Source: Streptomyces barringtoniae (GTDB lineage Bacteria; Actinomycetota; Actinomycetes; Streptomycetales; Streptomycetaceae). From it: a DNA stretch of 64,000 nucleotides. A program made the position numbers and the translations under genes. Positions within the stretch are counted from its first letter, which is position 1, and each line of letters starts with the position of its first letter. The stretch is from positions 1 through 64,000 of the forward strand of contig NZ_JAJHNP010000014.1 in NCBI RefSeq assembly GCF_020819595.1, given 5' to 3'. The notes beneath the pieces are model-generated. The model saw only the letters and a list, made by a program, of their open reading frames with translations, made no database searches and was not told the origin of the DNA. Shown in pieces: positions 17,266-26,158 of the stretch.

Positions 17266-17557
17266 ATGAGCGAAGTGGATGAAACCCAGGAAGGCACCAC
17301 GTACGACGTGGTCGTGCTGGGTGCAGGCCCGGTCGGTGTGAACGTCGCCGACCGTGCCCGGGTCGCCGGCCTCTCCGTAGCGGTAGTGGAACGGGAACTG
17401 GTCGGCGGCGAATGCTCCTACTGGGCGTGCGTGCCCAGCAAGGCGCTGTTGCGGCCGGTGATCGCGGTGGCCGACGCGCGCCGGGTGGACGCCGCCCGGC
17501 AGGCCGTCACCGGACGTCTCGACACCGACGGCGTGGTTCGTCCAGGGCCGGGCATCC
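17266..17557 (+). pseudogene. FAD pyridine-nucleotide disulfide oxidoreductase, N-terminal fragment
   Basis: The sequence MSEVDETQEGTTYDVVVLGA, then GPVGVNVADRARVAGLSVAV, contains the FAD-binding GxGxxG-like motif. GGECSYWACVPSKALLRP has the redox-active Cys pair region of the lipoamide dehydrogenase/mercuric reductase family. The ATG at 17266 follows AGGAAGA. The frame is cut at 17557 by the IS630 element. About 250 residues of the middle (NAD domain) are absent on the other side, so a deletion accompanied or followed the insertion. Confidence 0.8.
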
Positions 17558-17559
17558 TA

Positions 17560-18785
17560 GTGCCGCATCAAGCAACGTTCGCCCTGTTCACTACCTCGCG
17601 GAGGCGGTTGTCGGCGGCATGCTTGTTCCGCCAGATGACGTAGCGACGGATCATGCTTCCCTGCTCCTTGTGACTGGCGTGGTCGGTGCCGTCGAGGGCG
17701 AAGTAGCGCAGGGCGGTGAACTGGGCCTCGATCCGGTTGAGCCAGGAACTGTTTGTCGGGGTGTAGGCGATCTCCACGTTGTTCGCCGCCGCCCACGTCC
17801 CGACTCGCTGACACCGCTTCGTCGTCAAGTGCGGTGAGTAGTTGTCGCAGACGATGGCGATGCGTACGTCCCTCGGGTGCAGGGAGCGCAGGTAGCGGCA
17901 GAACTCCAGGAACTTCGACCTGTTCTTGGTCTTCTTGATGTGCCCGTAGAGCTGGTCTTTGGCCAGGTCGTAGGCGGCGAACAGGTGGCGGACCCCGTGA
18001 GGGCGGGTGTAGGTCGCCCGGCGGCGAGGACGGGGCTCGCGGTCGGGGTCCTTGTGTCTGCCGCCGCGTTCGGCCCAGTGCCGGCCAGGGTGCGGCTGGA
18101 GGTTGAGCGGCCCGAACTCATCCATGCAGAAGATGACTTCGGGCTCGCCTTCCTCGGGTATGACGTCACCGTCGGCGATCGCATAGAGGTGTTCGACACG
18201 GGCCTTCTTGGTCGCGTAGTCGGGGTCGCGGGAGGTCTTCCAGGTCTTCATGCGTTGAAATGAGACGCCCTCCTCGCGGAGCATGATCCGAAGGCCCTCG
18301 TGGCTGATGTCGTCGACCACCCCCTCGGCGACCAGGAAGTCGGCCAGCTTGGCCAGGCTCCAGGTCGAAAACGGCAGGCCGTGCTCGGCCGGCCTGGACT
18401 TGGCGATCTTCTTGATCTCCCGGCGTTCGGGGAGAGTGAAGGTCTTCGGCCGGCCACCCTTGTACTTCGGGTAGAGCGAGTCGAACCCGTCCGTGTTGAA
18501 GTTGTGGATCACATCCCGGACCCGGTCGTCGCTGGTGAACGTCACCTCGGCGATCTTCGTCACGGGCATGCCCTGCGCGGATAACAGCACCATCTGAGCC
18601 CGCCGCCAGGTCACCACCGAACCGGTGCCCCGGCGGATGATCCGCAGCAACCGCCTGCCCTCGTCGTCATCAAATTCCCGGACCCGCACGCGTTCAGCCA
18701 CGTGATCATTCTGGCCGTCTGGGGCTTCCCGGCGCAGCAACTGGGCGACACATTACGACAGGGCGAACGTTGCTTGATGCGGCAC
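17560..18785 (-). mobile_element. IS630-family element flanked by TA
   Basis: The ends are perfect inverted repeats of about 28 bp. The left begins GTGCCGCATCAAGC at 17560; the right is its exact inverse ending at 18785. TA flanks both sides (17558-17559 and 18786-18787), the target duplication expected for IS630/mariner elements. It carries one intact transposase on the minus strand. Confidence 0.92.
17568..18701 (-). CDS. IS630-family transposase
   Basis: This 377-aa protein starts at a GTG (VAERVRVREFDDDEGRRLLR). The N-terminal helix-turn-helix domain includes VTWRRAQMVLLSAQGMPVTK. The DDE domain has EPEVIFCMDEFGPLNLQPHP (first Asp), RIAIVCDNYSPHLTTKR (second Asp) and IAYTPTNSSWLNRIEAQFTA (catalytic Glu). 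It is complete and flanked by perfect ends, so the element could still move. Confidence 0.92.
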   Translation of the reverse strand: MAERVRVREFDDDEGRRLLRIIRRGTGSVVTWRRAQMVLLSAQGMPVTKIAEVTFTSDDRVRDVIHNFNTDGFDSLYPKYKGGRPKTFTLPERREIKKIAKSRPAEHGLPFSTWSLAKLADFLVAEGVVDDISHEGLRIMLREEGVSFQRMKTWKTSRDPDYATKKARVEHLYAIADGDVIPEEGEPEVIFCMDEFGPLNLQPHPGRHWAERGGRHKDPDREPRPRRRATYTRPHGVRHLFAAYDLAKDQLYGHIKKTKNRSKFLEFCRYLRSLHPRDVRIAIVCDNYSPHLTTKRCQRVGTWAAANNVEIAYTPTNSSWLNRIEAQFTALRYFALDGTDHASHKEQGSMIRRYVIWRNKHAADNRLREVVNRANVA

Positions 18786-18787
18786 TA

Positions 18788-19106
18788 GAGCGCCGCACAG
18801 GCGGTCGACGTCGGCTACCGCATCAAGACCGTCGACCTGGACTTCAACGCCGCCCAGGGCGCCAACCTCTACGCCGACGGCTACCGGGGCCATGCCCGGC
18901 TGGTTGTCGACCTCGACCGGGAAGTTCTCCTCGGAGTGACGTTCGTCGGCCCGGGCGTCAGTGAACTCCTGCACTCGGCGACCATCGCGGTCGCCGGCGA
19001 GGTCCCGATCAAACGGCTCAGGCATGCGGTCGCCTGCTTCCCGACCGTCAGCGAGATCTGGCTCTTCCTCCTCGCCGCCTACCGGCACGATCAGGAGACG
19101 CTGTAG
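18788..19106 (+). pseudogene. FAD disulfide oxidoreductase, C-terminal dimerisation fragment
   Basis: The frame reads AQAVDVGYRIKTVDLDFNAA, YRGHARLVVDLDREVLLGVT and PIKRLRHAVACFPTVSEIWL, the dimerisation domain of class I pyridine nucleotide-disulfide oxidoreductases, stopping at 19106. It belongs to the gene whose N-terminus lies at 17266-17557. The NAD-binding domain and second half of the FAD domain are missing. Nonfunctional. Confidence 0.8.
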
Positions 19107-19234
19107 GCCACCGCCAACTGACACCCTCGCCTCCCCGGTCCGGGGCCCTCGACGCGGCCGCACGCACAGGACTGGCAGCGACCCGGTAACCCGAGCTGAC
19201 GAAAGGACGAGGAGCGAAAAGCAAGCGGGGTCTC

Positions 19235-19798
19235 CGCGCCCGGGGCGAGGGAGGTCATCCTCCTCAACCTTTCCGAGCCCCCGGCGTCCAGCACCGGCCG
19301 GGTACTCATCGAGGTCGAGGCCGCCGGCGTGGGGCCGTGGGACAGGCTGCTGAACACAGCGGCCGGGATGTCGGCCTGCGTCCCCCCGCCGCACTGGGCG
19401 TCGAGGGCGGCGGCCGGATACGCACCGTCGGCGCCGGTGTCCAGGGGATCTCCGTCGGTGACCGTGTGGTGGCGCATGAGGCGCCGCTTCCGGGCGGCAG
19501 CGGCTTCTGGGCCGAGCAGGTCCTTGTCACCGCCGCCCACAAAACCCCCGTACCCAGCGAACTGGAACCCGCCGCGGCGGCCGCACTCCCCGTCAACGGC
19601 CTCACCGCACTGCAGGCCCTGGAGACGCTGGGGCTCACCACAGGGCAACGCCTTCTGATCACCAACGGAGGCGGCAGCACCGGCTCCCTGGCCATCCAGC
19701 TGGCGGCGGCCGCCGGCGTGGAGGCGACGGCAACAGCCTCGCCCTCCGCCGAGGGGCGCCTGCGCAGCCTCGGAGCCGCCGAGGTCATCGATTACCAC
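19235..19798 (+). pseudogene. Second NADPH:quinone reductase remnant
   Basis: The start reads REVILLNLSEPPASSTGRVL and EVEAAGVGPWDRLLNT in one frame. After a frameshift near 19360 it continues GGRIRTVGAGVQGISVGDRV, PLPGGSGFWAEQVLVTAAHK and GQRLLITNGGGSTGSLAIQL, ending at RSLGAAEVIDYH. The last third is absent and replaced by an IS110 fragment. It resembles the copy at 14085-16157 closely enough that the two may be an old tandem duplication. Confidence 0.78.
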
Positions 19799-19935
19799 GT
19801 GCTGGCATGGCCTCGACGAGCACACCGGCCACCGCCCCAAGACAGCGACCTGACCCGCGTCGTCGCCGTCCTCGCCCGGGCCCAGCAGGACGCGATCTGG
19901 AATCGCCAGCGTGCGACACGAAGTCACACCAGAGA
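19799..19935 (+). pseudogene. IS110-family transposase fragment
   Basis: The stretch DSDLTRVVAVLARAQQDAIW, then NRQRAT, matches the conserved middle of IS110 proteins (elaravavlARAQQDaiW..tR). Only about 45 residues are present, with no ends. It differs from the intact IS110 copy at 3032-4273. Confidence 0.6.
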
Positions 19936-20054
19936 AGTGAGGACAGCCGCATGGAGGGAAGCTCGGAGCGAGGGTCGGCACCGGAGCGGCTCCTGACCGT
20001 GGTGAGGACGGTGAGAGTGCGACGGACATCCGTTCGCGTTCCGTCCTGTTCGCG

Positions 20055-20340
20055 GTGGCCGCGGCAGAGGTCGTCGAGCGCCGTGGGGGCCCAGTCCGGG
20101 GCGCCGGGGCGCTGCGTGTCGGCGAGGTAGTCCTCGGCGCCGGCCGCCGGCAGGGCCGGGGGAAGGGCCGCGTGGTGGCCGAGGCGGCGGGCGTCGAGGG
20201 CGGCACTGATGAGCGCCTGCTCCGGCGCGGTGAAGAGATCGCCGTCTACGAAGTGGCTCAGGAGCTCCGGGCCGCCGGTCAGGTGCTGGTGCACCCGTCC
20301 GTCCGCGGCACGACGCATGGACGACGATCCCCTGGCGGTC
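20055..20340 (-). pseudogene. Possible fragment of a large regulatory ATPase-type protein
   Basis: The minus strand encodes GGPELLSHFVDGDLFTAPEQ, ALISAALDARRLGHHAALPP, EDYLADTQRPGAPDWAP. This pattern recalls an internal segment of large Streptomyces NACHT/TPR-type proteins, where a block of domain repeats ends in a 'gyL.d......W...aL' motif. There is no credible start or stop. The neighbouring membrane protein at 20488 runs the same way but is a separate frame. Tentative. Confidence 0.3.
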
Positions 20341-20487
20341 CTTCGGCTGGGGTGGATGAGCCCGGCTATGGCTGGCGCATCTGCCGTGGCCGTGGGTAAG
20401 CCGTCCCCCACTTTTCATGCGGGCAACTGTCGTCCGACCGACGCGTATGGCGCCCTACAGGGGCAGACCAATGCGCACACTGGGGCA

Positions 20488-23325
20488 TCAGGATGCGTCG
20501 TCCGTCGGGCAGGCGAAGCGGTCATCGGGGCCCCAGCGGGTGACGCGTTGCGCGCCCTTGGCGAGCACACCGCAGGTGAGGTCGGTGAGTGGCCCCCCGT
20601 TGGGGGGAATCTCGCGGACGTGGATCTCCTTGTCCGGCGGGTAGTTGTGGTCGCTGTTCAGCGTGATGACGCCGGACTCGCCGACGTACTGGGACACGCC
20701 TGGATCCTGGAGCTGGGTGACCAGGGAACTGGGTGTGAACTCGGGATCGGTGGTGAAGATGGCGTCCATGACGTCGGAGAGGACGTTGACCGCGTCGTAG
20801 CCGACGGCCGCGTCGTTCTCCGCGGACAGGTGGAATGCCGCTTGGAAGAGTCCTGCGAACGGTCCCTGGGGATCGGGCAGGCTGAACTGGTTGTAGAACA
20901 GCGTCAGTGCGTCGTATTCCTGCTGCATCCGTTCCGGATGCAGGGTCAGGTCCGGGGCGGGACTCTCGGCCATGACCGCCACCCGGTTCCGGCGGGCGCG
21001 GCATCCCGGGTCGCCCTGCATGTAGTGGAACAGGTCCTCCATGACGCCGGAGCGGCCGGCGTACAGAACGAACCCGTTGGTCCGGTGAACGAGTGCGCAG
21101 ACCGTCTGGGCGACGTTGGAGGTTCGCCGGTCGTCCACCTCGCCGTACGGCACCCGGTACACCGGCCCGGCCGCGTGGTAGTCCGTGTCGAAGCGGTTCG
21201 CCAGGTCGTTGCTGAAGTACTTGTCACTCGGGTCGTAGACGACCACGGCGGCCGGTGCCGTGTGGCCCGCGGTGGGCTTGGCCAGGGCACCCAGCCGGGG
21301 CGAGTGCTGGGCGAAGGCGGCCATGACCGAGGCGATGCGCGCATCGGGCGGGGAGAGCTGGAAGTAGGACACGGGCGATTCGCCCTCCACCATCCGTTGG
21401 CCCGTGACGCCGGTGCCGAGCACGGCGAGGCCTTTGGTACCGAGTTCGATCGCGGCCTGCTGGGACTCCGGACGGCTCTGGGTCAGGCCCATGACGGCCG
21501 CGATGTGGTCCGTGCTCGCCCTGTCGAGGATCATCTGTGCGACGTCCACGTTGGTGTGATTGGTGGTGTTGAGACCGCCGCTCGAGCCGTAGCTGAAGTA
21601 CTCGCCCGCGTTGGCCACGAGCAGCCGGACGGGCACCTGGGATTTCAGATGCCGGTCGTTCACCTCCTTCTGGGCCAGCAGGGCGCCACGCAGCATCTGG
21701 AATCCGGTGGGCACGGTGCGCTTCGACTCCGAACCCACACTGAGCGGTGCGAAGAAGACGAGCGTGCGGTACGGGCGGTCCGTGTCGACCAGCGCGTTCT
21801 GCTGACCGAGGGTCCGCTCCAGCTTCCGCAGCTCCGGCGCGTACAGGCCATGCGCCAGGTCGCAGCCGTCGTTACCGTCGGTGAGGCCCACGACCTGCCC
21901 GGTCGCCACCTGCCGGCAGGAGGCGGCGGAGCGTCCGCCGGGCAGGAGGGACAGCACCGCCCGGTAGCCGGCGAAGCCCCCGGCAAGCAACAAGGTGGCC
22001 GCGAGGGCGGCGGCCACAGGACGCCACCAGTCCCAGGCAACGGCGCGACGAGACCCGACGATACGGTGCCCGGCGAGCCACTCTGCCGCGGTGCCGTCGT
22101 CCGGGGTCCGGGGCAGCGGCAGCACATGCACGGCCTCGGTGCTCCGGCCGGCCATCGCCGCAGAGAACAGCGCGGCCACCGCCCGGCCTGCTCGGTGGGC
22201 GCGGGAACCGCTCTGGGCCGGTACGACCTGGGGTGGGGGAGGCGTGGCATACGACGGGATGCCATCCGTGGCAGCCCCCAGAACGAGCAGAGGGCTGGGA
22301 CCGGCGTCGCCGGCTGCGGCGGCATAGGTGTCCAGGAGCTTGCGGCAGGCGGACCCCTCGCCGCCCACGGTCGGCAGCAGCAGGACGAACGACCATGCGC
22401 GCCGCGGGCGGCGCCGGCTCCACGCCGGGGGTCGTGCCGCCTTGGCCAGGTCGTGGATCAGCGCGATGAGCAGAACCTGGCGGACCACCGCTTCGTCGCG
22501 GGCCGCCATGGCGGCCGACTCCGGGGGCTGGGTCTGTGCCGTGTCTTGGGCCCTTGAGTACTGGTGCGCCGCGCGCAGGGCCAGCGCCGCATCGAGGAAA
22601 CTGCGGCCGGGCTGGTTCAGCCGGGAACCCAGCCAAGGCTGCTGCCGGTCGACACGTATGCCGTACCACAGGCGCCAGAGCCATCCGACCGGTACAGCGG
22701 TGACCCACCGCACGGCTGCCGCCCATGGTCCACCGACGGCGTCACCGAGCTGTGCGGCTCCAGGGGCCGGCTGGAACCTACGGGCCTCTCTGTCGACCAG
22801 CATGTCCCGCAGAGCTTTCCGGCCGGTCTCGGTGTCGTCCCCCGGTGTCAGCGGGGAACGCAGCACCGTCAGGAGTGTGTCGAACTCGCGCAGCCGTAAT
22901 GCCCCGGCCCGGTCCGGCATGGAGGTGCGCAGCTGACGGGCCACTTCGTCCAGGAGCAGCACGTGTGGCCCGCCCGCCTCCTCCTCCCGCGGGCCGCCCC
23001 TGGCGAGAAGTGCGTCGTCGACGACCGCGTGCGGTGCCAGGCCGGCGAGGTGCTGGACCGGCTCATGTCCCGTGGACAGCAGCCGCTGCCGGTACGCCAG
23101 GACCAGAGCGGTGAGTGCTGGGTCCGGTTCGGCGGCGCCTGCCACCGGGTCGCCCTCCGGGTCGCGTGCGAGGAGCACGGCCGGTAGCCGGCGCCCGCGG
23201 GAGTGTGCCCGCCACGGCAGGCCGGCCCGTCGGTCGGCGACGTAACGGTCGAGCACGCGGACGACCGCATCGAACCCGGTGGGCAGGACGAGCTGTTGGG
23301 CGTCCTCTGGGGGTGGGTGCAGCAC
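20488..23325 (-). CDS. Large membrane-anchored protein with periplasmic-binding-like C-terminal domain
   Basis: This 945-aa protein starts at GTG 23325, preceded by GGAGG at normal distance; the frame extends further up but without coding character. Residues 1 to about 430 form a cytoplasmic region rich in Leu/Arg/Asp, with no kinase or P-loop motif that I recognise (LVLPTGFDAVVRVLDRYVAD, LLIALIHDLAKAARPP, SFVLLLPTVGGEGSACRKLL). One transmembrane segment lies near 435-458 (AAALAATLLLAGGFAGYRAV). Residues about 485-945 resemble type I periplasmic-binding/receptor-ligand domains: FQMLRGALLAQKEVNDRHLK, AAVMGLTQSRPESQQAAIEL, FQAAFHLSAENDAAVGYDAV. The ligand domain would be outside the cell. It looks like a sensor or receptor without a transport partner. 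Function unknown. Confidence 0.75.
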   Translation of the reverse strand: MLHPPPEDAQQLVLPTGFDAVVRVLDRYVADRRAGLPWRAHSRGRRLPAVLLARDPEGDPVAGAAEPDPALTALVLAYRQRLLSTGHEPVQHLAGLAPHAVVDDALLARGGPREEEAGGPHVLLLDEVARQLRTSMPDRAGALRLREFDTLLTVLRSPLTPGDDTETGRKALRDMLVDREARRFQPAPGAAQLGDAVGGPWAAAVRWVTAVPVGWLWRLWYGIRVDRQQPWLGSRLNQPGRSFLDAALALRAAHQYSRAQDTAQTQPPESAAMAARDEAVVRQVLLIALIHDLAKAARPPAWSRRRPRRAWSFVLLLPTVGGEGSACRKLLDTYAAAAGDAGPSPLLVLGAATDGIPSYATPPPPQVVPAQSGSRAHRAGRAVAALFSAAMAGRSTEAVHVLPLPRTPDDGTAAEWLAGHRIVGSRRAVAWDWWRPVAAALAATLLLAGGFAGYRAVLSLLPGGRSAASCRQVATGQVVGLTDGNDGCDLAHGLYAPELRKLERTLGQQNALVDTDRPYRTLVFFAPLSVGSESKRTVPTGFQMLRGALLAQKEVNDRHLKSQVPVRLLVANAGEYFSYGSSGGLNTTNHTNVDVAQMILDRASTDHIAAVMGLTQSRPESQQAAIELGTKGLAVLGTGVTGQRMVEGESPVSYFQLSPPDARIASVMAAFAQHSPRLGALAKPTAGHTAPAAVVVYDPSDKYFSNDLANRFDTDYHAAGPVYRVPYGEVDDRRTSNVAQTVCALVHRTNGFVLYAGRSGVMEDLFHYMQGDPGCRARRNRVAVMAESPAPDLTLHPERMQQEYDALTLFYNQFSLPDPQGPFAGLFQAAFHLSAENDAAVGYDAVNVLSDVMDAIFTTDPEFTPSSLVTQLQDPGVSQYVGESGVITLNSDHNYPPDKEIHVREIPPNGGPLTDLTCGVLAKGAQRVTRWGPDDRFACPTDDAS

Positions 23326-23621
23326 GCAGAACCTCCGTGAGTCATATGTCGGCGGACTGTTCGGCGAGCCTAGGGACGCGGCCGGGGAGGCGGGGGGTTT
23401 ATCTCTATTCGATCGCTTCTGAAACAAAATGAGTGCGTTCTGCCTGCGGGTGGCGCTTCCCACGCGGTCAGCAGCCGGGCAGGACTCCGGTTGCCCCTGC
23501 CGGATCGCACCGCCGCTGTCGCGGTCCGCGAGGCAGGGCCGGCCGACCTGCCCGACGTCCGGTCCACCACATTCCCGGAGGCAAGGATGTCTGCGGGTCG
23601 CTCGTGCATGGGGTCCGACGG

Positions 23622-24221
23622 TCAACTGGTCTTGTGGCCCCACTGCGGCCCGACCAGGGCCCACTCCCTGTCCCACTCCTTGATGCGCCGACGGTCGAGG
23701 TACCCACGGCCGACGCTCCCGATCCCGAACACCGCGCCGCTCAGGGCGAGGGCGGCGGAGGCTCCAAAGAGTCCCGCCTCGACGGCCGCCTTGCCGGGTG
23801 TGGGCGGCTGTGTACTCAGCTTCCCATGGGTATCGATCCAGATCCTGACCGTGGAGCCGGACTTCTTCCCGGTGGTCACCAGCGTCATGCCGCTGCGCGT
23901 GGAGCCGTCGGGGTTCGTCCAGCGGACCTTTGCCGAGGCTAGGTCCCTGCCCATCCCCGAGGTCGCGGGACGCGGGACGTCATCGAGGAGAACGGCGCGG
24001 ACGGGGATCCGGTCGGCCCGCTGCTGGGCGAAGACCTGGTCGGCTGCACGGGCCGTCACCACACCGACCGCCGTGCCACCCACCGTGATGAGCACCCATA
24101 TGGCCAGCACGAGCCATGCCTCGAGGACGTCGTCGCGTCGCCGGACCGGGTTACTCCGCCATCGCCACAGCGGCACCCTCGTTCGCCTGCGCTTCCTGTT
24201 CGCGGGCCTCTCCTCGCGCAT
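23622..24221 (-). CDS. Rv1733c-like membrane protein
   Basis: This 199-aa protein starts at MREERPANRKRRRTRVPLWR, with GAGGAGG upstream. The N-terminal signature LWRWRSNPVRRRDDVLEAWL and the first membrane span (LVLAIWVLITVGGTAVGVVT), followed by an extracytoplasmic segment and a second span near residues 155-180 (AAVEAGLFGASAALALSGAV), match the Rv1733c family. In M. tuberculosis Rv1733c belongs to the DosR dormancy regulon; its biochemical role is unknown. It is divergent from a nitroreductase of another DosR-associated family, and each promoter has a DevR-box-like repeat. Confidence 0.82.
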   Translation of the reverse strand: MREERPANRKRRRTRVPLWRWRSNPVRRRDDVLEAWLVLAIWVLITVGGTAVGVVTARAADQVFAQQRADRIPVRAVLLDDVPRPATSGMGRDLASAKVRWTNPDGSTRSGMTLVTTGKKSGSTVRIWIDTHGKLSTQPPTPGKAAVEAGLFGASAALALSGAVFGIGSVGRGYLDRRRIKEWDREWALVGPQWGHKTS

Positions 24222-24304
24222 CTCTCCGCACCTCCTCGTCGTCATACACACGAAGGTGACAGCCGCAGCCCTTCCGTGGCATGGGCCGATCAGGCGGAAG
24301 CGGA

Positions 24305-24318
24305 GGGCCGATCGGGCC
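24305..24318. promoter_or_regulatory. DevR-box-like 14-bp repeat before the Rv1733c-like gene
   Basis: On the minus strand the site reads GGCCCGATCGGCCC, about 84 bases upstream of the gene start. It belongs to the repeat family GGGNC-N4-GGNCC found before most genes of the island, with one deviation in the first half. Confidence 0.45.
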
Positions 24319-24429
24319 AAGCCCGGGTTGGTGCCGAGCCGTTCGGCCCAGCACACGCACGGGCCGTGGACTCACCGTGGCTCTGTGCCCGTGCGTGGTG
24401 GTCGGTGTGCACTGAACGGGCCCGGGAAG

Positions 24430-24443
24430 GGGACCATCGGCCC
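24430..24443. promoter_or_regulatory. DevR-box-like 14-bp repeat before the nitroreductase
   Basis: GGGACCATCGGCCC lies 76 bases before the ATG at 24520. It matches the general form of mycobacterial DevR boxes (GGGAC-N4-G[TG]CCC) and is extended by one G and one C on the outside. Confidence 0.6.
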
Positions 24444-24519
24444 CTCACCGTTCTGCCGCGGTGCTCTCACGCTCGTAGGACATCCGCACCCGTCCCACTT
24501 CGTAGGGGAGTAGGCCATC

Positions 24520-25500
24520 ATGCGAACTGCGCCCGTCGACGCGGCGTCCCTGGAAGCCTGCATCTCGGCCGCCGGGGCCGCGCCCTCGATCTACAACACC
24601 CAGCCGTGGCGCTTTCGGCTCGCCCCGGACAACGTCGCGCTGGAGGTACGCGCCGTGCCAGAGCGTGGCTTGCGCCACGCCGATCCTGTCGGCCGGGCTC
24701 TGCATCTGTCGGTGGGTGCCGCCGTCTTCAACCTCCGCGTCGCAATGACCCACTTCGGCTGGGGAGCCGTCGTACGCCTGCTGCCGGAGCCTGAAGACCC
24801 GAGCGTGCTGGCCACCCTTCGGCTGTCCGGGACGGGCCAGCGGCACACTGCGGGACACCGCCCCGACCTCTACCCGATGATCTGGCGCAGGCACAGCAGC
24901 AGGTTCCCCTTCTCCGGCAGGCCGCTTCCCGCGAACGTTCGAGCGGAACTTGCCGAAGCCGCTCAAACGGAAGGTGCCTCACTGACCTTTTCCCGGCCTG
25001 ACGAGACGGCACGGCTGCTGCGCGTCGCCACGGAGGCCGAACACCGCAACCGCGCCGACCCCGACCGGGCCGTGGAGAGTCGCCGATGGGTGCACCGAGA
25101 CCCGGACCACTCCAGCGAAGTCGGCATACCGCAGACGGCGCTGGGGCCGCAGGACGCACACGAGCAGCTGCCCCTACGTGACTTCACCGCACAACGGCAC
25201 CCTGAGCGGCTCCCCGCCCAGCCCTTCGAGTCCCGTCCTGTGGTAGCCCTGCTGACCACCGAGCACGACCGGCGCAGCGACTGGCTGCGCGCCGGACAGG
25301 CCCTGGAGCACCTCCTGTTGGTGGCCACGGCGCACGGTGTGCGTGCCTCCCTGCTGCACCAGCCGATGGAGTGGCCCGATCTGCGTCGCGACCTGAGCCC
25401 CGCCCCGGACCTCACCGGGCATGCGCAGATGCTGATTCGTCTCGGGTACGGCCCGGAGGGCCCGGCCACTCCGCGGCGTGCACCGGATCAGGCGTGGTGA
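24520..25500 (+). CDS. Acg-type nitroreductase-family protein
   Basis: This 326-aa protein begins MRTAPVDAASLEACISAAGA, followed by the family hallmark APSIYNTQPWRFRLAPD. The C-terminal half has PFESRPVVALLTTEHDRRSD, WLRAGQALEHLLLVATAHGV and a final LGYGPEGPATPRR. This matches the Acg/Rv2032-Rv3131 group, flavodoxin-reductase-like nitroreductase folds that bind FMN and in mycobacteria are induced by DosR under hypoxia. Acg itself may sequester FMN rather than turn over a substrate. A DevR-like box lies just upstream and the gene is divergent from the Rv1733c-like gene. Confidence 0.87.
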   Translation: MRTAPVDAASLEACISAAGAAPSIYNTQPWRFRLAPDNVALEVRAVPERGLRHADPVGRALHLSVGAAVFNLRVAMTHFGWGAVVRLLPEPEDPSVLATLRLSGTGQRHTAGHRPDLYPMIWRRHSSRFPFSGRPLPANVRAELAEAAQTEGASLTFSRPDETARLLRVATEAEHRNRADPDRAVESRRWVHRDPDHSSEVGIPQTALGPQDAHEQLPLRDFTAQRHPERLPAQPFESRPVVALLTTEHDRRSDWLRAGQALEHLLLVATAHGVRASLLHQPMEWPDLRRDLSPAPDLTGHAQMLIRLGYGPEGPATPRRAPDQAW

Positions 25501-25593
25501 GGCTCGACGACCGGGCTGCTTGAGTAGCCGTGAGCCTGGAGCCGCGGCCACTCCGACGGCGTCGGGTGGTTGCGGGTCGCGCCCTCAGACTTG

Positions 25594-25983
25594 TCAGCCC
25601 ACTGTGGCGGTGAGGAGCCCGCCGGGCACGGCAGCCAAGGCTTCGGGCAGGTGGTCGTACATCTCGAACACGCCATCCAGCCCCGCACCACGAAGAATGC
25701 GAAGGAACTGGTTGCTGTCAGTGACAAGGCGCAGCCGACCGTGCCGTTCCATGACCCTGTTCCGCGCCCGGCACAGCACCCGCAGCCCGGAACAGTCGAT
25801 GAAGGACACGGCACCGAGGTCCACCACGAGGTCGGGGAGAACGACGGCCGTCAGATCGTCCAGGCGTGATCCAAGGGGCGCTGCCGTGAGGATGTCGATC
25901 TCACCGCGCAGCTCCAGGACGGTCGTCCCGCCGACGGCACGCTCGGTGTGGCGGGGTGCGAACGAGATGAGGGTTTCGACCAT
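25594..25983 (-). CDS. STAS-domain anti-sigma-factor antagonist
   Basis: This 129-aa protein starts at MVETLISFAPRHTERAVGGT. It is a single STAS domain: TTVLELRGEIDILTAAPLGS, PDLVVDLGAVSFIDCSGLRV with the conserved Ser (DCSGL) that is phosphorylated in SpoIIAA/RsbV-type proteins, then LCRARNRVMERHGRLRLVTD. Such proteins free a sigma factor by binding its anti-sigma kinase. No partner kinase is in the window. It is divergent from a PPOX-family gene with two box-like repeats between. Confidence 0.87.
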   Translation of the reverse strand: MVETLISFAPRHTERAVGGTTVLELRGEIDILTAAPLGSRLDDLTAVVLPDLVVDLGAVSFIDCSGLRVLCRARNRVMERHGRLRLVTDSNQFLRILRGAGLDGVFEMYDHLPEALAAVPGGLLTATVG

Positions 25984-26019
25984 GGTCAGAGGAAATCCGG
26001 GCCGATGGGTGTGCCGGAA

Positions 26020-26033
26020 GGGCCGTCCGGCCC
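26020..26033. promoter_or_regulatory. DevR-box-like repeat near the STAS gene start
   Basis: GGGCCGTCCGGCCC is a perfect 14-bp palindrome-like repeat, 37 bases before the STAS start and 126 bases before the PPOX start. The GGGCC form is weaker evidence than GGGAC in a GC-rich genome. Confidence 0.45.
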
Positions 26034-26076
26034 CCCTTCGCCGGCACGTTTCCTCGGGCCGTTCTCCGGCCAAGGC

Positions 26077-26090
26077 GGGACCCGTGGCCC
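26077..26090. promoter_or_regulatory. DevR-box-like repeat before the PPOX gene
   Basis: GGGACCCGTGGCCC lies 69 bases before the ATG at 26159. It has the full GGGAC-N4-GGCCC form and the same spacing to the start as the site before the nitroreductase. Confidence 0.58.
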
Positions 26091-26158
26091 TCACCAGCGG
26101 CCGCCGGCGGGCTCAGCATGGAGTGTGATGCCCCACCGGGCGAAGGGCGGGCTGACTC

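Noticed and set aside
20209..22557. A 782-codon open frame on the plus strand
   Set aside because: It is the antisense of the 945-aa membrane protein, shows repetitive G/V/R-rich composition typical of GC-rich shadow frames, and has no recognisable domain.
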